Positions 1 to 6,674 of a stretch of 8,633 nt of DNA are shown here, one piece after another. The notes under the pieces were generated by a model. The model was not told the origin of the DNA and made no database searches. It was given only the letters and a program-made list of their open reading frames with translations. The first letter of the stretch is position 1. The number at the start of each line of letters is the position of its first letter. The position numbers and the translations under genes were made by a program. Origin of the DNA: Oscillospiraceae bacterium (GTDB lineage Bacteria > Bacillota_A > Clostridia > Oscillospirales > Ruminococcaceae); NCBI GenBank assembly GCA_017414145.1, contig JAFPQL010000010.1, positions 1-8,633 on the forward strand, read 5' to 3'.

Positions 1-50
1 AGTGCCGCGGCGCCTGCCGCAGCGATTCTGCGCGTTGTTTTCCTGTTCAT
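1..50 (-). CDS. N-terminus of an unidentified protein, runs off the left edge
   Basis: Only about 16 codons are visible. The ATG is at 50-48 and the translation begins MNRKTTRRIAAAGAAA. A basic stretch (K4, R7, R8) followed by Ala/Gly could be the start of a signal peptide or membrane anchor, but too little is seen to decide. The start is supported by an in-frame TGA eight codons upstream and a purine-rich GGAAAGG at 67-61, about 10 bases before the ATG. It lies downstream of the hairpin at 189-224, so it is probably a separate transcription unit from the diguanylate cyclase gene. No function can be assigned. Confidence 0.5.
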   Translation of the reverse strand, partial: MNRKTTRRIAAAGAAA

Positions 51-137
51 GATAAACCTGCCTTTCCAAAATCAGTAGGGGTTCCCGTTTTTTCTGTCTG
101 TCTGTTTTGAGTGGATGAGAGGGGGACTCTGCATGAT

Positions 138-166
138 TTTATGGTACAGCCCGTCACTTAAATCAA
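138..166 (-). promoter_or_regulatory. Weak candidate promoter for the left-edge gene
   Basis: On the minus strand TTGATT (166-161) is followed after 17 bases by CATAAA (143-138). The -35 is a fair match to sigma-A consensus and the -10 matches only 4 of 6. It lies between the putative operon terminator and the edge gene's ATG at 50, which is where a promoter is expected, leaving a leader of roughly 80 bases. That leader includes a CAGA/CAGACAGA tract and a homopurine stretch but no clear structure. It is a position-based guess as much as a sequence match. Confidence 0.25.
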
Positions 167-188
167 TCTGAAAAAAGGCAATAAATGA

Positions 189-224
189 GAAATGCACACC
201 GTCGGGAGAACGGTGTGCGATTTC
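189..224 (-). terminator. Stem-loop, probable end of the lepA-hemW-GGDEF operon
   Basis: The arms GCACACCGT (194-202) and ACGGTGTGC (210-218) are perfectly complementary around a 7-base loop. After a single bulged G at 219 the pairing continues (GAAAT 189-193 with ATTTC 220-224), giving 14 pairs in all. Read on the minus strand, the stem is followed by an AU-rich tract (TCATTTATT, then T6 at 176-171), so intrinsic termination is plausible, although the T run is not immediately adjacent. It lies about 100 bases past the stop of the diguanylate cyclase gene. It could instead be an RNA-stabilising 3' structure. Confidence 0.6.
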
Positions 225-248
225 GGAAAATAATGTATCTGCTGCGAT

Positions 249-294
249 ATTCCGCGATTGTGAGAGCAGGATGAAAGTTTTGTGAGCGCGGAAT
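249..294. repeat. 8-bp inverted repeat in the 3' non-coding region
   Basis: ATTCCGCG (249-256) is repeated inverted as CGCGGAAT (287-294) with a 30-base spacer. The spacer has no further obvious pairing and the element has no T tract, so it is not a standard terminator. It may be chance or part of a longer 3'-end fold of the upstream operon transcript. Confidence 0.3.
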
Positions 295-326
295 GAATCT
301 ATCACACAGCAATATTTGATGCGGGC

Positions 327-1508
327 TTACCGGCGGTCCGGCAGCGGAACCGCGGCGCGGAGAATGCTCTCGCGTGACGGGCGGCTCTTTTTTGCCTCGT
401 ATAGCTGGGCGTCGGCGCGGTCGAGCAGACCGGCGGGATCGGTTTTGTCGCCGCTCATCGCTCTGGTGTATCCGGCGCTGACCGACAGGATGTATTTGTC
501 GTTGCTGCCGGCGCTGCGCACGGTGTCCTTGATCGCGCTGCGGAAGCTGTCGGCGCCGCGGTCGCTGTCTGCGCGGAATACGACGACAAACTCATCACCG
601 CCGATGCGGGCCGGGAAGGCATTGGCACTGCGGCAGACCAGACGGAGCGCATCCGCCGCGTGGCAGAGCGCGTGGTCGCCCTCCAGATGCCCGAAGCTGT
701 CGTTGATGCTCTTGAAATAGTCGATGTCCGCATACATGACATACAGCGCCTGTCCGTCCGGCAGCACGGGGTTTTCCAGTGCGTCTTCGAGATGCAGCAG
801 CAGGTCGCGGCGGTTGCTCAGCTGCGTCAGGGCGTCCTTCGTCACCTTTTCCTGCTGGAAGTCGAAGATGGTCGAGACCATTGCGACGGTGAGGAAGGTG
901 CAGACAATCGTCAGGTCGGGCAGCAGGAGTTCCAGCGCGGAGCCGAGCAGCGGCAGAATCAGAAATACCGCGAGCTGGACGGCCTTCTTGTGTCTGGCAG
1001 GGGGCTGCTTATAGCCGTAATGCAGCGCGACGTCCGTATCGGCAATCATATAGCTGAACGGGATGATGTACTGCACATGAAAGAGCGGCCCGCGGTGATA
1101 GTTGTTGGCGGCGTCCACGGAAAACAGCCAGCCGGTGCGGATTGAAATCAGCGCGAGTCCCAGCATCAGTGCGGCGGGCAGCAGCAGCAGCGGCGTCTGC
1201 CTGCGCGTAAAGGTTTTGCCGCTGAAGACGACATAGAGATATCTCAGACCGAGATACGGGCTGACTGCAGTTGCCGTGAAGTAGAGGATATTCAGCAGAT
1301 AGTTGATGCCCGACGGAATTGCCGCTACGCCGTTGATCAGCGCCCAGAGCATATCAAACAGAATCATCAGGGCGAGGCCGCCGAGCAGCGCGGAGAGATA
1401 GGTCTGTTCAATGGATTTGTCCGTGCGCCGCAGCTTGCGGGACAGCACGACCATGACGACCACACAGATCAGATTCAGTTCAGCGTAGAGGATTTTTTCG
1501 TTCGTCAC
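327..1508 (-). CDS. Membrane-anchored diguanylate cyclase (GGDEF protein)
   Basis: A 393-residue protein predicted to make cyclic di-GMP from two GTP at the cytoplasmic membrane. Residues 1 to about 215 are hydrophobic with six or seven likely membrane segments (around 8-23, 38-60, 68-95, 105-122, 143-163, 176-196 and 198-215), an architecture suggesting a membrane sensor; its signal is unknown. Residues about 222-380 form the GGDEF domain. It shows DALTQLSNRR at the start, metal-binding D261 in ADIDYFK, N269 and D278 for guanine contact, GGDEF at 303-307, and the closing ADAQLYEAKK. The catalytic set is intact. The inhibitory RxxD site expected nine residues before GGDEF is absent; SANA (294-297) stands there. 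No EAL or HD-GYP domain is present. The start is GTG, supported by GGGAGG at 1523-1518. It begins 37 bases after the hemW stop and is the last gene of the operon. Confidence 0.93.
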   Translation of the reverse strand: MTNEKILYAELNLICVVVMVVLSRKLRRTDKSIEQTYLSALLGGLALMILFDMLWALINGVAAIPSGINYLLNILYFTATAVSPYLGLRYLYVVFSGKTFTRRQTPLLLLPAALMLGLALISIRTGWLFSVDAANNYHRGPLFHVQYIIPFSYMIADTDVALHYGYKQPPARHKKAVQLAVFLILPLLGSALELLLPDLTIVCTFLTVAMVSTIFDFQQEKVTKDALTQLSNRRDLLLHLEDALENPVLPDGQALYVMYADIDYFKSINDSFGHLEGDHALCHAADALRLVCRSANAFPARIGGDEFVVVFRADSDRGADSFRSAIKDTVRSAGSNDKYILSVSAGYTRAMSGDKTDPAGLLDRADAQLYEAKKSRPSRESILRAAVPLPDRR

Positions 1509-1517
1509 TTCCGGACA

Positions 1518-1523
1518 CCTCCC
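1518..1523 (-). promoter_or_regulatory. Ribosome binding site fixing the GTG start of the GGDEF gene
   Basis: GGGAGG lies 9 bases upstream of GTG at 1508-1506. There is no competing ATG at suitable spacing, so the GTG start is favoured. The site sits inside the 37-base gap after hemW, which shows no hairpin or promoter, so read-through transcription from hemW is expected. Confidence 0.75.
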
Positions 1524-1545
1524 GACAGGACAGTCTCTTTGTTTC

Positions 1546-2634
1546 TTACGGAATATCGCGCAGCAGCACCGCCAGCACGGAATTTGAGACGAGCCAGCCC
1601 TGCGGCGTCATGGCAAGTCTGCCGTGCTCTGATGACAGATACTGCGGAATCAGCGGTTTTGCGGCACGCATCAGGGCGGCCTCCGATACCGGATAATCGG
1701 CGGGACGGATTCCCTCGCTGAGGCGCAGTCCGAGCATGATGCGTTCCCCGTCTGTCAGCGGATGCGCGTCCGTGACGGTTTCCGGCTGAAGCGGGGCTGT
1801 GATGAAGGCCGCAAGATCCCGCGGTACGGCAAGGCGTTTACCGTCCCGGCAGGAATGTGCCGCCGGCCCGATGCCGTAATAGGGGATTCCGCACCAGTAT
1901 TTGCAGTTATGTCTGGAGGCAAAGCCTTCCCTCGCAAAGTTGGAGATTTCATAGTGTGAAAAGCCGTTTTCCGTCAAAAACGCGTGCATTTCCAGATAGC
2001 GGTCGGCGGTTTCGTCGGCGGAGAGCAATGCCGGCGGGGCGATGCCGAACGGTGTTTCCGGCTCGATTTTCAGCAGATAGGCGGACAGATGCGTCACCGG
2101 AAGCGAGACTGCCGTTTCGAGATCCCGCCGCAGACTGCTGCTGTCCTGATGTGCCAGCCCGATCATCAGATCGACGGACAGATTGTGAAATCCGGCTTCG
2201 GCCGCGGCACGGACGGCGCGGACAGCCTGTTCCGCCGTATGCTTTCTGCCCAGCAGCCGCAGGGTGTCGTCCGAGAAGGACTGCACGCCCAGAGACAGCC
2301 GGTTGATGCCCGCCGCTTTCCATTCGGCAAGACGCTCAGCGGTGACGGTCAGCGGGTTTGCCTCCAGCGTGATTTCCGCGTCCGGTGAGAGCGTCAGACG
2401 CGCCCTTGCCGCACCGAGCATTCTGCCGAGCATGGCAGGGGGCAGCAGAGAGGGCGTTCCGCCGCCGAAATAGACCGTATCTGCGGGCAGATGCGCCGGC
2501 AGCGCATGAAGATTGCGGCAGACCGCATCCGTATAGTCCGAAACGGCCTTTGCGCTGTACCGTTCCGCGTAAAAGTCGCAGTACGGGCATTTCACCGCAC
2601 AGAACGGCACATGAATGTAGATGCCGGATTTCAT
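1546..2634 (-). CDS. hemW: HemW, radical-SAM heme chaperone (HemN-like)
   Basis: A 362-residue cytoplasmic radical-SAM protein. Members were long annotated as oxygen-independent coproporphyrinogen III oxidase, but the HemW branch binds heme and is thought to deliver it to hemoproteins. The cluster motif is CAVKCPYC, with cysteines 12, 16 and 19 followed by F21; HemW has CxxxCxxCxF where true HemN has a fourth Cys. SAM-domain motifs follow: GGGTPS (57-62), EANP (91-94) and LGVQSF (115-120). The HemW heme-binding motif HNxxYW is present as HNCKYW (242-247), then YYGIGPAAHS (252-261) and a HemN C-terminal region. Length is slightly below the usual 375-380 residues. The ATG overlaps the stop of the preceding zinc-ribbon gene as ATGA, so translation is probably coupled. 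Linkage with lepA is common in Firmicutes and supports the assignment over HemN. Confidence 0.95.
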   Translation of the reverse strand: MKSGIYIHVPFCAVKCPYCDFYAERYSAKAVSDYTDAVCRNLHALPAHLPADTVYFGGGTPSLLPPAMLGRMLGAARARLTLSPDAEITLEANPLTVTAERLAEWKAAGINRLSLGVQSFSDDTLRLLGRKHTAEQAVRAVRAAAEAGFHNLSVDLMIGLAHQDSSSLRRDLETAVSLPVTHLSAYLLKIEPETPFGIAPPALLSADETADRYLEMHAFLTENGFSHYEISNFAREGFASRHNCKYWCGIPYYGIGPAAHSCRDGKRLAVPRDLAAFITAPLQPETVTDAHPLTDGERIMLGLRLSEGIRPADYPVSEAALMRAAKPLIPQYLSSEHGRLAMTPQGWLVSNSVLAVLLRDIP

Positions 2635-2945
2635 TCGTGCTTGATTGCGACGATCAGTTTGCCGAAGAACATATCATAGAGAAAGCCGAGCACAAAGGAC
2701 AGGAGAAACGGCAGGACGCCGCCGAGCAGAAACTGCATTGCCGAGGTCTGCGTGAAGTAATTGTAGAGAACCAGAATGAAGCCGGTCAGTGACAGAACCG
2801 TGTGGACGGCAAGCGACGCTTTGCCGTTGACGCAGCGGGTGCCGCATTCGGGACAGTGCTTGCCGGCGGAGCTCATGCCGCCGCAGCGTGCCTTCAGAAG
2901 CGGGGTAAAAGTCTTTTTGCCGCAGTGCGGGCAGGTGTGCATCAT
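2631..2945 (-). CDS. Small zinc-ribbon protein with two membrane segments
   Basis: A 104-residue protein beginning MMHTCPHCGKK. Two knuckles, CPHC (5-8) and CPEC (31-34), are 22 residues apart and probably bind one zinc ion. C21 and C38 are extra cysteines. The domain is followed by two hydrophobic segments (about 44-64 and 71-92) and a short basic tail ending KHE. The layout resembles small Firmicute CxxC-(about 20)-CxxC zinc-ribbon membrane proteins of unknown function; this is a resemblance, not a confirmed family match. The frame stays open upstream to 3029, but AAGGAGG at 2961-2955 lies 9 bases before the ATG at 2945, which decides the start. A second ATG follows immediately at 2942. The ATG overlaps the upstream stop (ATGA 2945-2942) and the stop overlaps the hemW start (ATGA 2634-2631). 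It is thus locked into the operon just ahead of hemW. Confidence 0.85.
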   Translation of the reverse strand: MMHTCPHCGKKTFTPLLKARCGGMSSAGKHCPECGTRCVNGKASLAVHTVLSLTGFILVLYNYFTQTSAMQFLLGGVLPFLLSFVLGFLYDMFFGKLIVAIKHE

Positions 2946-3760
2946 GTTGTGGAACCTCCTTGAACCGCAGCCGGCAGGATTCCGGCTGTTATCAGGTACT
3001 TGAGATTGATTTGCCGGCGCCGTTCGCATTCGGCGAGCAGCTGTTCGCGTCCGGCAGCATCGCGGCGCAGTGCGTCCAGTGTCTGCCGCCTGCGTGCGGC
3101 ATCCTCTTTCATTGCCCGCGCAAATTCCGGATAATCGGCACCGGCGGTATCCATGCCGCGTTCGGCGTCACTTCTCCGGTGCTGTTCAAATTCGCGTCTG
3201 GTCGGCAGAGCTTCAAGAAAATCGCCCTGATAGTCCGCTCTGATGCAGAGCAGATCCTCCGTGTAGGGGAATTGCGGCGCTGCATCTCCGACCGTGAGCG
3301 TGCAGCCGTATTGCAGCAGAAAGCCGACGGCGGACTGCAGATCGCCGGTCCGGTCAAAGAGCGGGAGAATGAGCTGCTCTGTCCATTGCAGGGTCTGACG
3401 GGCAGCATCCTGAAGCGCGGCAGGCTCCGCGGAGCCGGGCAGCGCGCCGGACAGTGCATCGAGTGTATCGCGGTCCCATGTGTCCGGATAATGGGCGCGG
3501 TAGAAGAACGGGAGCGGTCGCAGCCATGCGGGTGACGGGGCAGCGAGCGCCTGCTCCAGCGCGGGGCAGTACAGCGTTGCAATGCCGCAGAGGACGGCGG
3601 GCGCCTTTTCCGGCTGCGGACAGAGCGCGATGATGCCGACGGTATCGGCGCCGGTCATCCGCGCAAAGACATCGGCTTTTTCCGCTGCCGGGTGAAAGCC
3701 TTGCTGCGTCAGTGCCGTTCCGAACACACGGCTGAACACGGATTCTGCGGTCGTGAGCAT
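2942..3760 (-). CDS. Uncharacterised 272-residue protein in the lepA-hemW operon
   Basis: I do not recognise this protein. It has no signal peptide and no convincing membrane segment, so it is probably cytoplasmic. Residues about 1-65 (SVFSRVFGTALTQQGF, then FARMTGADTVGIIAL) look like a small alpha/beta module, faintly like proteins of the DUF4304 type, but this is speculative. The middle (about 80-185) is mixed, with aromatic-rich patches (LPFFYRAHYPDTW). Residues about 186-255 are strongly charged and Arg-rich (TRREFEQHRR, AARRRQTLDALRRD, ECERRRQ) and probably form a long helix or coiled coil. The tail (ILPAAVQGG) is short. The ATG has GGAGG 7 bases upstream. It starts 43 bases after the lepA stop, and its stop overlaps the next start, which suggests coupled expression with the zinc-ribbon protein and HemW. 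The well-behaved start, stop and operon fit make it a real gene. Confidence 0.8.
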   Translation of the reverse strand: MLTTAESVFSRVFGTALTQQGFHPAAEKADVFARMTGADTVGIIALCPQPEKAPAVLCGIATLYCPALEQALAAPSPAWLRPLPFFYRAHYPDTWDRDTLDALSGALPGSAEPAALQDAARQTLQWTEQLILPLFDRTGDLQSAVGFLLQYGCTLTVGDAAPQFPYTEDLLCIRADYQGDFLEALPTRREFEQHRRSDAERGMDTAGADYPEFARAMKEDAARRRQTLDALRRDAAGREQLLAECERRRQINLKYLITAGILPAAVQGGSTT

Positions 3761-3803
3761 TGCAGTTCCTCCGTTTCTCAGATGTCAATCGGTTGGAAAG
3801 CGG

Positions 3804-5606
3804 TCACTCGTCAAATTTCAGCACGGCCATGAACGCATCGGACGGCACCTCGACCGTTCCGAGCTGACGCATCCGCTTCTTGCCCTCCTTCTGCTTTTCG
3901 AGCAGCTTCTTCTTTCGGGTGATATCGCCGCCGTAGCACTTCGCAAGGACATCCTTTCTGAGCGCTTTGACCGTTTCTCTGGCGATGATCTTGCCGCCGA
4001 TGGCCGCCTGAATCGGCACCTCAAAGAGCTGGCGCGGGATGTTTTCCTTCAGCTTTTCCGCAATTTTGCGCGCTCTGGGGTACGCCTTTGAATCGTGAAC
4101 GATGAAGGACAGCGCATCGACAATCTCGCCGTTGAGCAGGAAGTCGAGCTTGACGAGCTTGGAGGGCTCATAGCCCGCGAGCTCATAGTCCAGCGAGGCA
4201 TAGCCTCTGGTACGCGATTTCAGTGCGTCAAAAAAGTCGTAGATGATCTCGTTCAGCGGGAGCGTGTAGTGCATTTCCACGCGGACATCGTCGAGATACT
4301 GCATATCCTTGAAGATGCCGCGGCGCTCCTGACAGAGGTCCATGATGCCGCCGACATATTCCTTCGGGGCGAGGATGCTCGCCTTGACGACCGGCTCCTC
4401 CGCAAGCTGAATGTTTGCGGGGTTCGGGTAATTCGACGGGTTGTCAATCATGATGACCTCGCCGTTTGTCTGCGTGACGCGGTAGATGACTGACGGTGCG
4501 GTCGTTACGAGGTCAAGGTCATACTCGCGCTCCAGACGCTCCTGAATGATCTCCATGTGGAGCAGTCCCAGAAATCCGCAGCGGAATCCAAAGCCCAGCG
4601 CGACGGAGGTTTCCGGTTCAAAGGACAGTGCGGCGTCGTTGAGCTGGAGCTTTTCCAGCGCATCGCGCAGATCGTTGTAATGGGCGCCGTCTGCGGGGTA
4701 GATGCCGGAAAAGACCATCGGTGCGACCTTGCGGTAACCGGGCAGCGGCTCCTTGCAGGGATTGTTCGCGAGCGTGACGGTGTCACCGACTCTGGTATCG
4801 CCGATGCTTTTGATCGAGGCGGTCAGATAGCCGACCTCGCCGGCGCGGAGAATGCCCTGATTGATATGCTCCGTCGCACTCATGACACCCGCCTCGACGA
4901 TCTGGAATTCTGCGCCGGTTGCCATCAGACGGATCCGGTCACCGATTTTGACCGTTCCCTCCTTGATGCGGACATAGATGATAACGCCCTTGTAGGAATC
5001 GTAGAAGCTGTCGAAGATCAGTGCCTGCAGCGGCGCATTCTCGTCGCCCTGCGGCGCGGGGACATCCGTGACGATGCGCTCTAACACCTCCTCGATGTTC
5101 AGGCCGGTCTTGGCGGACACGCGGGGGGCGTCCAGTGCCGGAATGCCGATGACGGATTCGATTTCCTCCGCGACGCGCTCCGGTTCGGCAGAGGGCAGGT
5201 CGATCTTGTTGATGACCGGGACGATCTCAAGATCCGCTTCCACGGCAAGATAGGTGTTCGCAAGGGTCTGCGCCTCGATGCCCTGCGAGGCATCGACGAC
5301 GAGCAGCGCGCCCTCACAGGCGGCAAGCGACCGGCTGACCTCGTAGTTGAAATCGACATGGCCGGGCGTGTCGATCAGGTTGAAGCGATAGGTCTGGCCG
5401 TCCTTCGCCGTATAGTCCAGCGCAACCGCACGCGCCTTGATCGTGATGCCGCGTTCCCGTTCGATGTCCATGCTGTCGAGGAGCTGCTCCTCCATGTCGC
5501 GGACTGCGACAGCGCAGGTTTTCTCCAGGATGCGGTCGGCAAGGGTCGATTTGCCGTGGTCAATGTGCGCAATGATGCTGAAATTGCGGATATTCTGATT
5601 CGCCAC
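3804..5606 (-). CDS. lepA: LepA, elongation factor 4 (ribosome-associated GTPase)
   Basis: A 600-residue translational GTPase, full length for the family. It acts on the ribosome; back-translocation and a role in 30S biogenesis or initiation have both been proposed. The G domain is intact: AHIDHGKST (13-21), RGITIKA (52-58), DTPGH with catalytic His83 (79-83), NKID (133-136) and SAKTG (164-168). These are followed by the EF-G-like domain II, domains III and V, and the LepA-specific C-terminal domain. That domain has the conserved [17 protein letters not shown] stretch and the ending [12 protein letters not shown], which separate LepA from EF-G, BipA and TetM. The start is GTG with GGAGG (5619-5615) 8 bases upstream; an ATG at 5626 is in another frame. 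It is the first gene of the minus-strand operon, transcribed from the promoter at 5670-5642, and diverges from the degV gene. Confidence 0.98.
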   Translation of the reverse strand: MANQNIRNFSIIAHIDHGKSTLADRILEKTCAVAVRDMEEQLLDSMDIERERGITIKARAVALDYTAKDGQTYRFNLIDTPGHVDFNYEVSRSLAACEGALLVVDASQGIEAQTLANTYLAVEADLEIVPVINKIDLPSAEPERVAEEIESVIGIPALDAPRVSAKTGLNIEEVLERIVTDVPAPQGDENAPLQALIFDSFYDSYKGVIIYVRIKEGTVKIGDRIRLMATGAEFQIVEAGVMSATEHINQGILRAGEVGYLTASIKSIGDTRVGDTVTLANNPCKEPLPGYRKVAPMVFSGIYPADGAHYNDLRDALEKLQLNDAALSFEPETSVALGFGFRCGFLGLLHMEIIQERLEREYDLDLVTTAPSVIYRVTQTNGEVIMIDNPSNYPNPANIQLAEEPVVKASILAPKEYVGGIMDLCQERRGIFKDMQYLDDVRVEMHYTLPLNEIIYDFFDALKSRTRGYASLDYELAGYEPSKLVKLDFLLNGEIVDALSFIVHDSKAYPRARKIAEKLKENIPRQLFEVPIQAAIGGKIIARETVKALRKDVLAKCYGGDITRKKKLLEKQKEGKKRMRQLGTVEVPSDAFMAVLKFDE

Positions 5607-5614
5607 AGGGCGTT

Positions 5615-5619
5615 CCTCC
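5615..5619 (-). promoter_or_regulatory. Ribosome binding site for the GTG start of lepA
   Basis: GGAGG lies 8 bases before GTG (5606-5604). With the promoter at 5670-5642, transcription would begin near 5635, leaving a leader of only about 30 bases. That leaves little room for a leader-based control element. Confidence 0.8.
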
Positions 5620-5641
5620 GTTTCATGACTGATATGTCTCT

Positions 5642-5670
5642 ATTATAACATATTGTGCCGGTTTAGTCAA
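5642..5670 (-). promoter_or_regulatory. Sigma-A promoter of the lepA operon
   Basis: On the minus strand TTGACT (5670-5665) and a perfect TATAAT (5647-5642) are separated by exactly 17 bases. It is the only strong promoter seen upstream of lepA and probably serves the whole lepA to GGDEF run. No operator-like palindrome overlaps it, so basal constitutive expression is the simplest reading. Confidence 0.88.
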
Positions 5671-5728
5671 TGAAATGCGGAACATCGGCGCGGAAACCAG
5701 CAAAATCTGACGGTCGCTGCGAAGATTC

Positions 5729-5757
5729 TTGACAAAAACTGCTGTTCGGGCTATAAT
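5729..5757 (+). promoter_or_regulatory. Perfect consensus sigma-A promoter of the degV operon
   Basis: TTGACA (5729-5734) and TATAAT (5752-5757) match consensus at all 12 positions with a 17-base spacer. The expected transcript starts near 5764, giving a leader of about 28 bases before the ATG at 5792. The TTG of the -35 box happens to open the reading frame in phase with degV, but it lies in the promoter and cannot be the start codon. Confidence 0.92.
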
Positions 5758-5791
5758 AAATGCAGAGCTTACCGCAGAAAGGATGTTGGAT

Positions 5792-6643
5792 ATGGCAGTC
5801 AGAATCATTGCGGACAGTACCTGCGATCTTTCACAGGAGCTTGTGACCCGGTACGGCATCACGATCATGCCGCTCTATGTCTCGCTGGGCGATGTGAGCT
5901 ACCGCGACGGCGTGAACATCACCGCCGCCGATATTTTCCGGTATGTGGACAGCGGAGGCGGTCTGCCGAAAACCGCGGCGGTCACGGCTGCGGATTTTCT
6001 CGACTGCATTGACAGCGTGCGGAAAGAGCATCCGGATGACGAGGTCATTCTCATCACCATCAGCTCGGAGTTTTCGAGCTGCTATCAGAACGCAGCACTC
6101 GCCGCGGAATCTGCGGAGGGCGTCTGGGCAGTGGATTCCCGCAATCTGTCCACGGGCTTCGGTCATGTCGTGCTGACGGCAGCGGAGCTTGCGGAGGAGG
6201 GGCTTTCCGCGCAGGAAATCACGGAGAAGCTGCAGGAGATCATTCCGCTGGTCGATGCGAGCTTTATTGTCAACCGGCTGGACTATCTGCGCAGGGGCGG
6301 ACGCTGCTCGGCAATTGCCGCGCTCGGCGCAAATCTGCTGAAGCTGAAGCCCTGTATCGCTGTGCAGGACGGCAAAATGACCGTTGTGAAGAAGTACCGC
6401 GGCAGCTATGAGAAATGCGTTGAGCAGTATGTCAGGGACCGTCTCGCGGAGCCGGACAAGGCCGTGCAGCACCGGATTTTCATTACCCATGCGGCGGCTT
6501 CGGCAGAGGCGGTGCAGACCGCTGACCGCACCATCCGCGAAATCGCGCCCTTTGATGCAATCACGGAGACGACTGCCGGCTGTACGGTGTCCAGCCACTG
6601 CGGACCCGGTACGCTCGGTGTGCTGTTTATCCGGAAGGCATGA
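5792..6643 (+). CDS. DegV family fatty-acid-binding protein (FakB-like)
   Basis: A 283-residue cytoplasmic protein of the DegV fold. Family members bind a fatty acid; in Firmicutes the FakB type presents it to the kinase FakA for phosphorylation and entry into phospholipid synthesis. Signatures are ADSTCDLS (7-14), LPKT (58-61), AVDSRNLSTGFG (113-124), YLRRGGR (165-171) and the C-terminal HCGPGTLGVLF (269-279). Two ligand-pocket motifs depart from consensus: PKTSQ reads PKTAA, and SSxxSGTYQSA reads SSEFSSCYQNA (91-101). Both T61 and S95, the positions expected to hold the carboxylate, remain. The start is the ATG at 5792 with AAAGGA at 5778-5783, 8 bases upstream; the frame extends further upstream only into the promoter. 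No fakA-like gene is nearby, so the FakB role is inferred from the family. Confidence 0.94.
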   Translation: MAVRIIADSTCDLSQELVTRYGITIMPLYVSLGDVSYRDGVNITAADIFRYVDSGGGLPKTAAVTAADFLDCIDSVRKEHPDDEVILITISSEFSSCYQNAALAAESAEGVWAVDSRNLSTGFGHVVLTAAELAEEGLSAQEITEKLQEIIPLVDASFIVNRLDYLRRGGRCSAIAALGANLLKLKPCIAVQDGKMTVVKKYRGSYEKCVEQYVRDRLAEPDKAVQHRIFITHAAASAEAVQTADRTIREIAPFDAITETTAGCTVSSHCGPGTLGVLFIRKA

Positions 6644-6644
6644 T

Positions 6645-6659
6645 GCGGGACTGTCCCGC
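6645..6659 (+). other. Small hairpin between the degV and AEC genes
   Basis: GCGGGA (6645-6650) and TCCCGC (6654-6659) are complementary around a 3-base loop, directly after the degV stop. No T tract follows, so it is probably not a terminator. It sits just upstream of the AEC ribosome binding region and could modestly affect transcript stability or translation of the second gene. Confidence 0.4.
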
Positions 6660-6674
6660 CTGAAATGAGGTTGT

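Noticed and set aside
257..270. ATTGTGAGAGCAGG resembling a lac-type operator
   Set aside because: It is a partial match without dyad symmetry, lies in a 3' non-coding region, and has no LacI-type regulator nearby.
72..305. 77-codon minus-strand reading frame between the edge gene and the GGDEF gene
   Set aside because: It opens with GTG without a ribosome binding site, runs straight through the terminator hairpin, and its composition resembles translated non-coding DNA.
1984..2388. Plus-strand 134-codon frame opposite hemW
   Set aside because: Antisense shadow of a GC-rich gene: no ribosome binding site and no protein-like motifs, while hemW on the other strand has all its family motifs.
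2631..3029. Longer start for the zinc-ribbon protein at 3029
   Set aside because: The extra 28 residues overlap the coding end of the preceding gene and have no protein-like character. AAGGAGG points to the ATG at 2945.
3783..3788. TTGACA on the minus strand just upstream of the 272-residue protein gene, as an internal promoter
   Set aside because: At 17 bases spacing the -10 would read CTGCAA and fall on the start codon; the interval is occupied by the ribosome binding site. It is most likely chance.
5375..5626. ATG at 5626 upstream of lepA as a leader peptide or alternative lepA start
   Set aside because: It is out of frame with lepA, lacks its own ribosome binding site, and the lepA GTG has a well-placed GGAGG.
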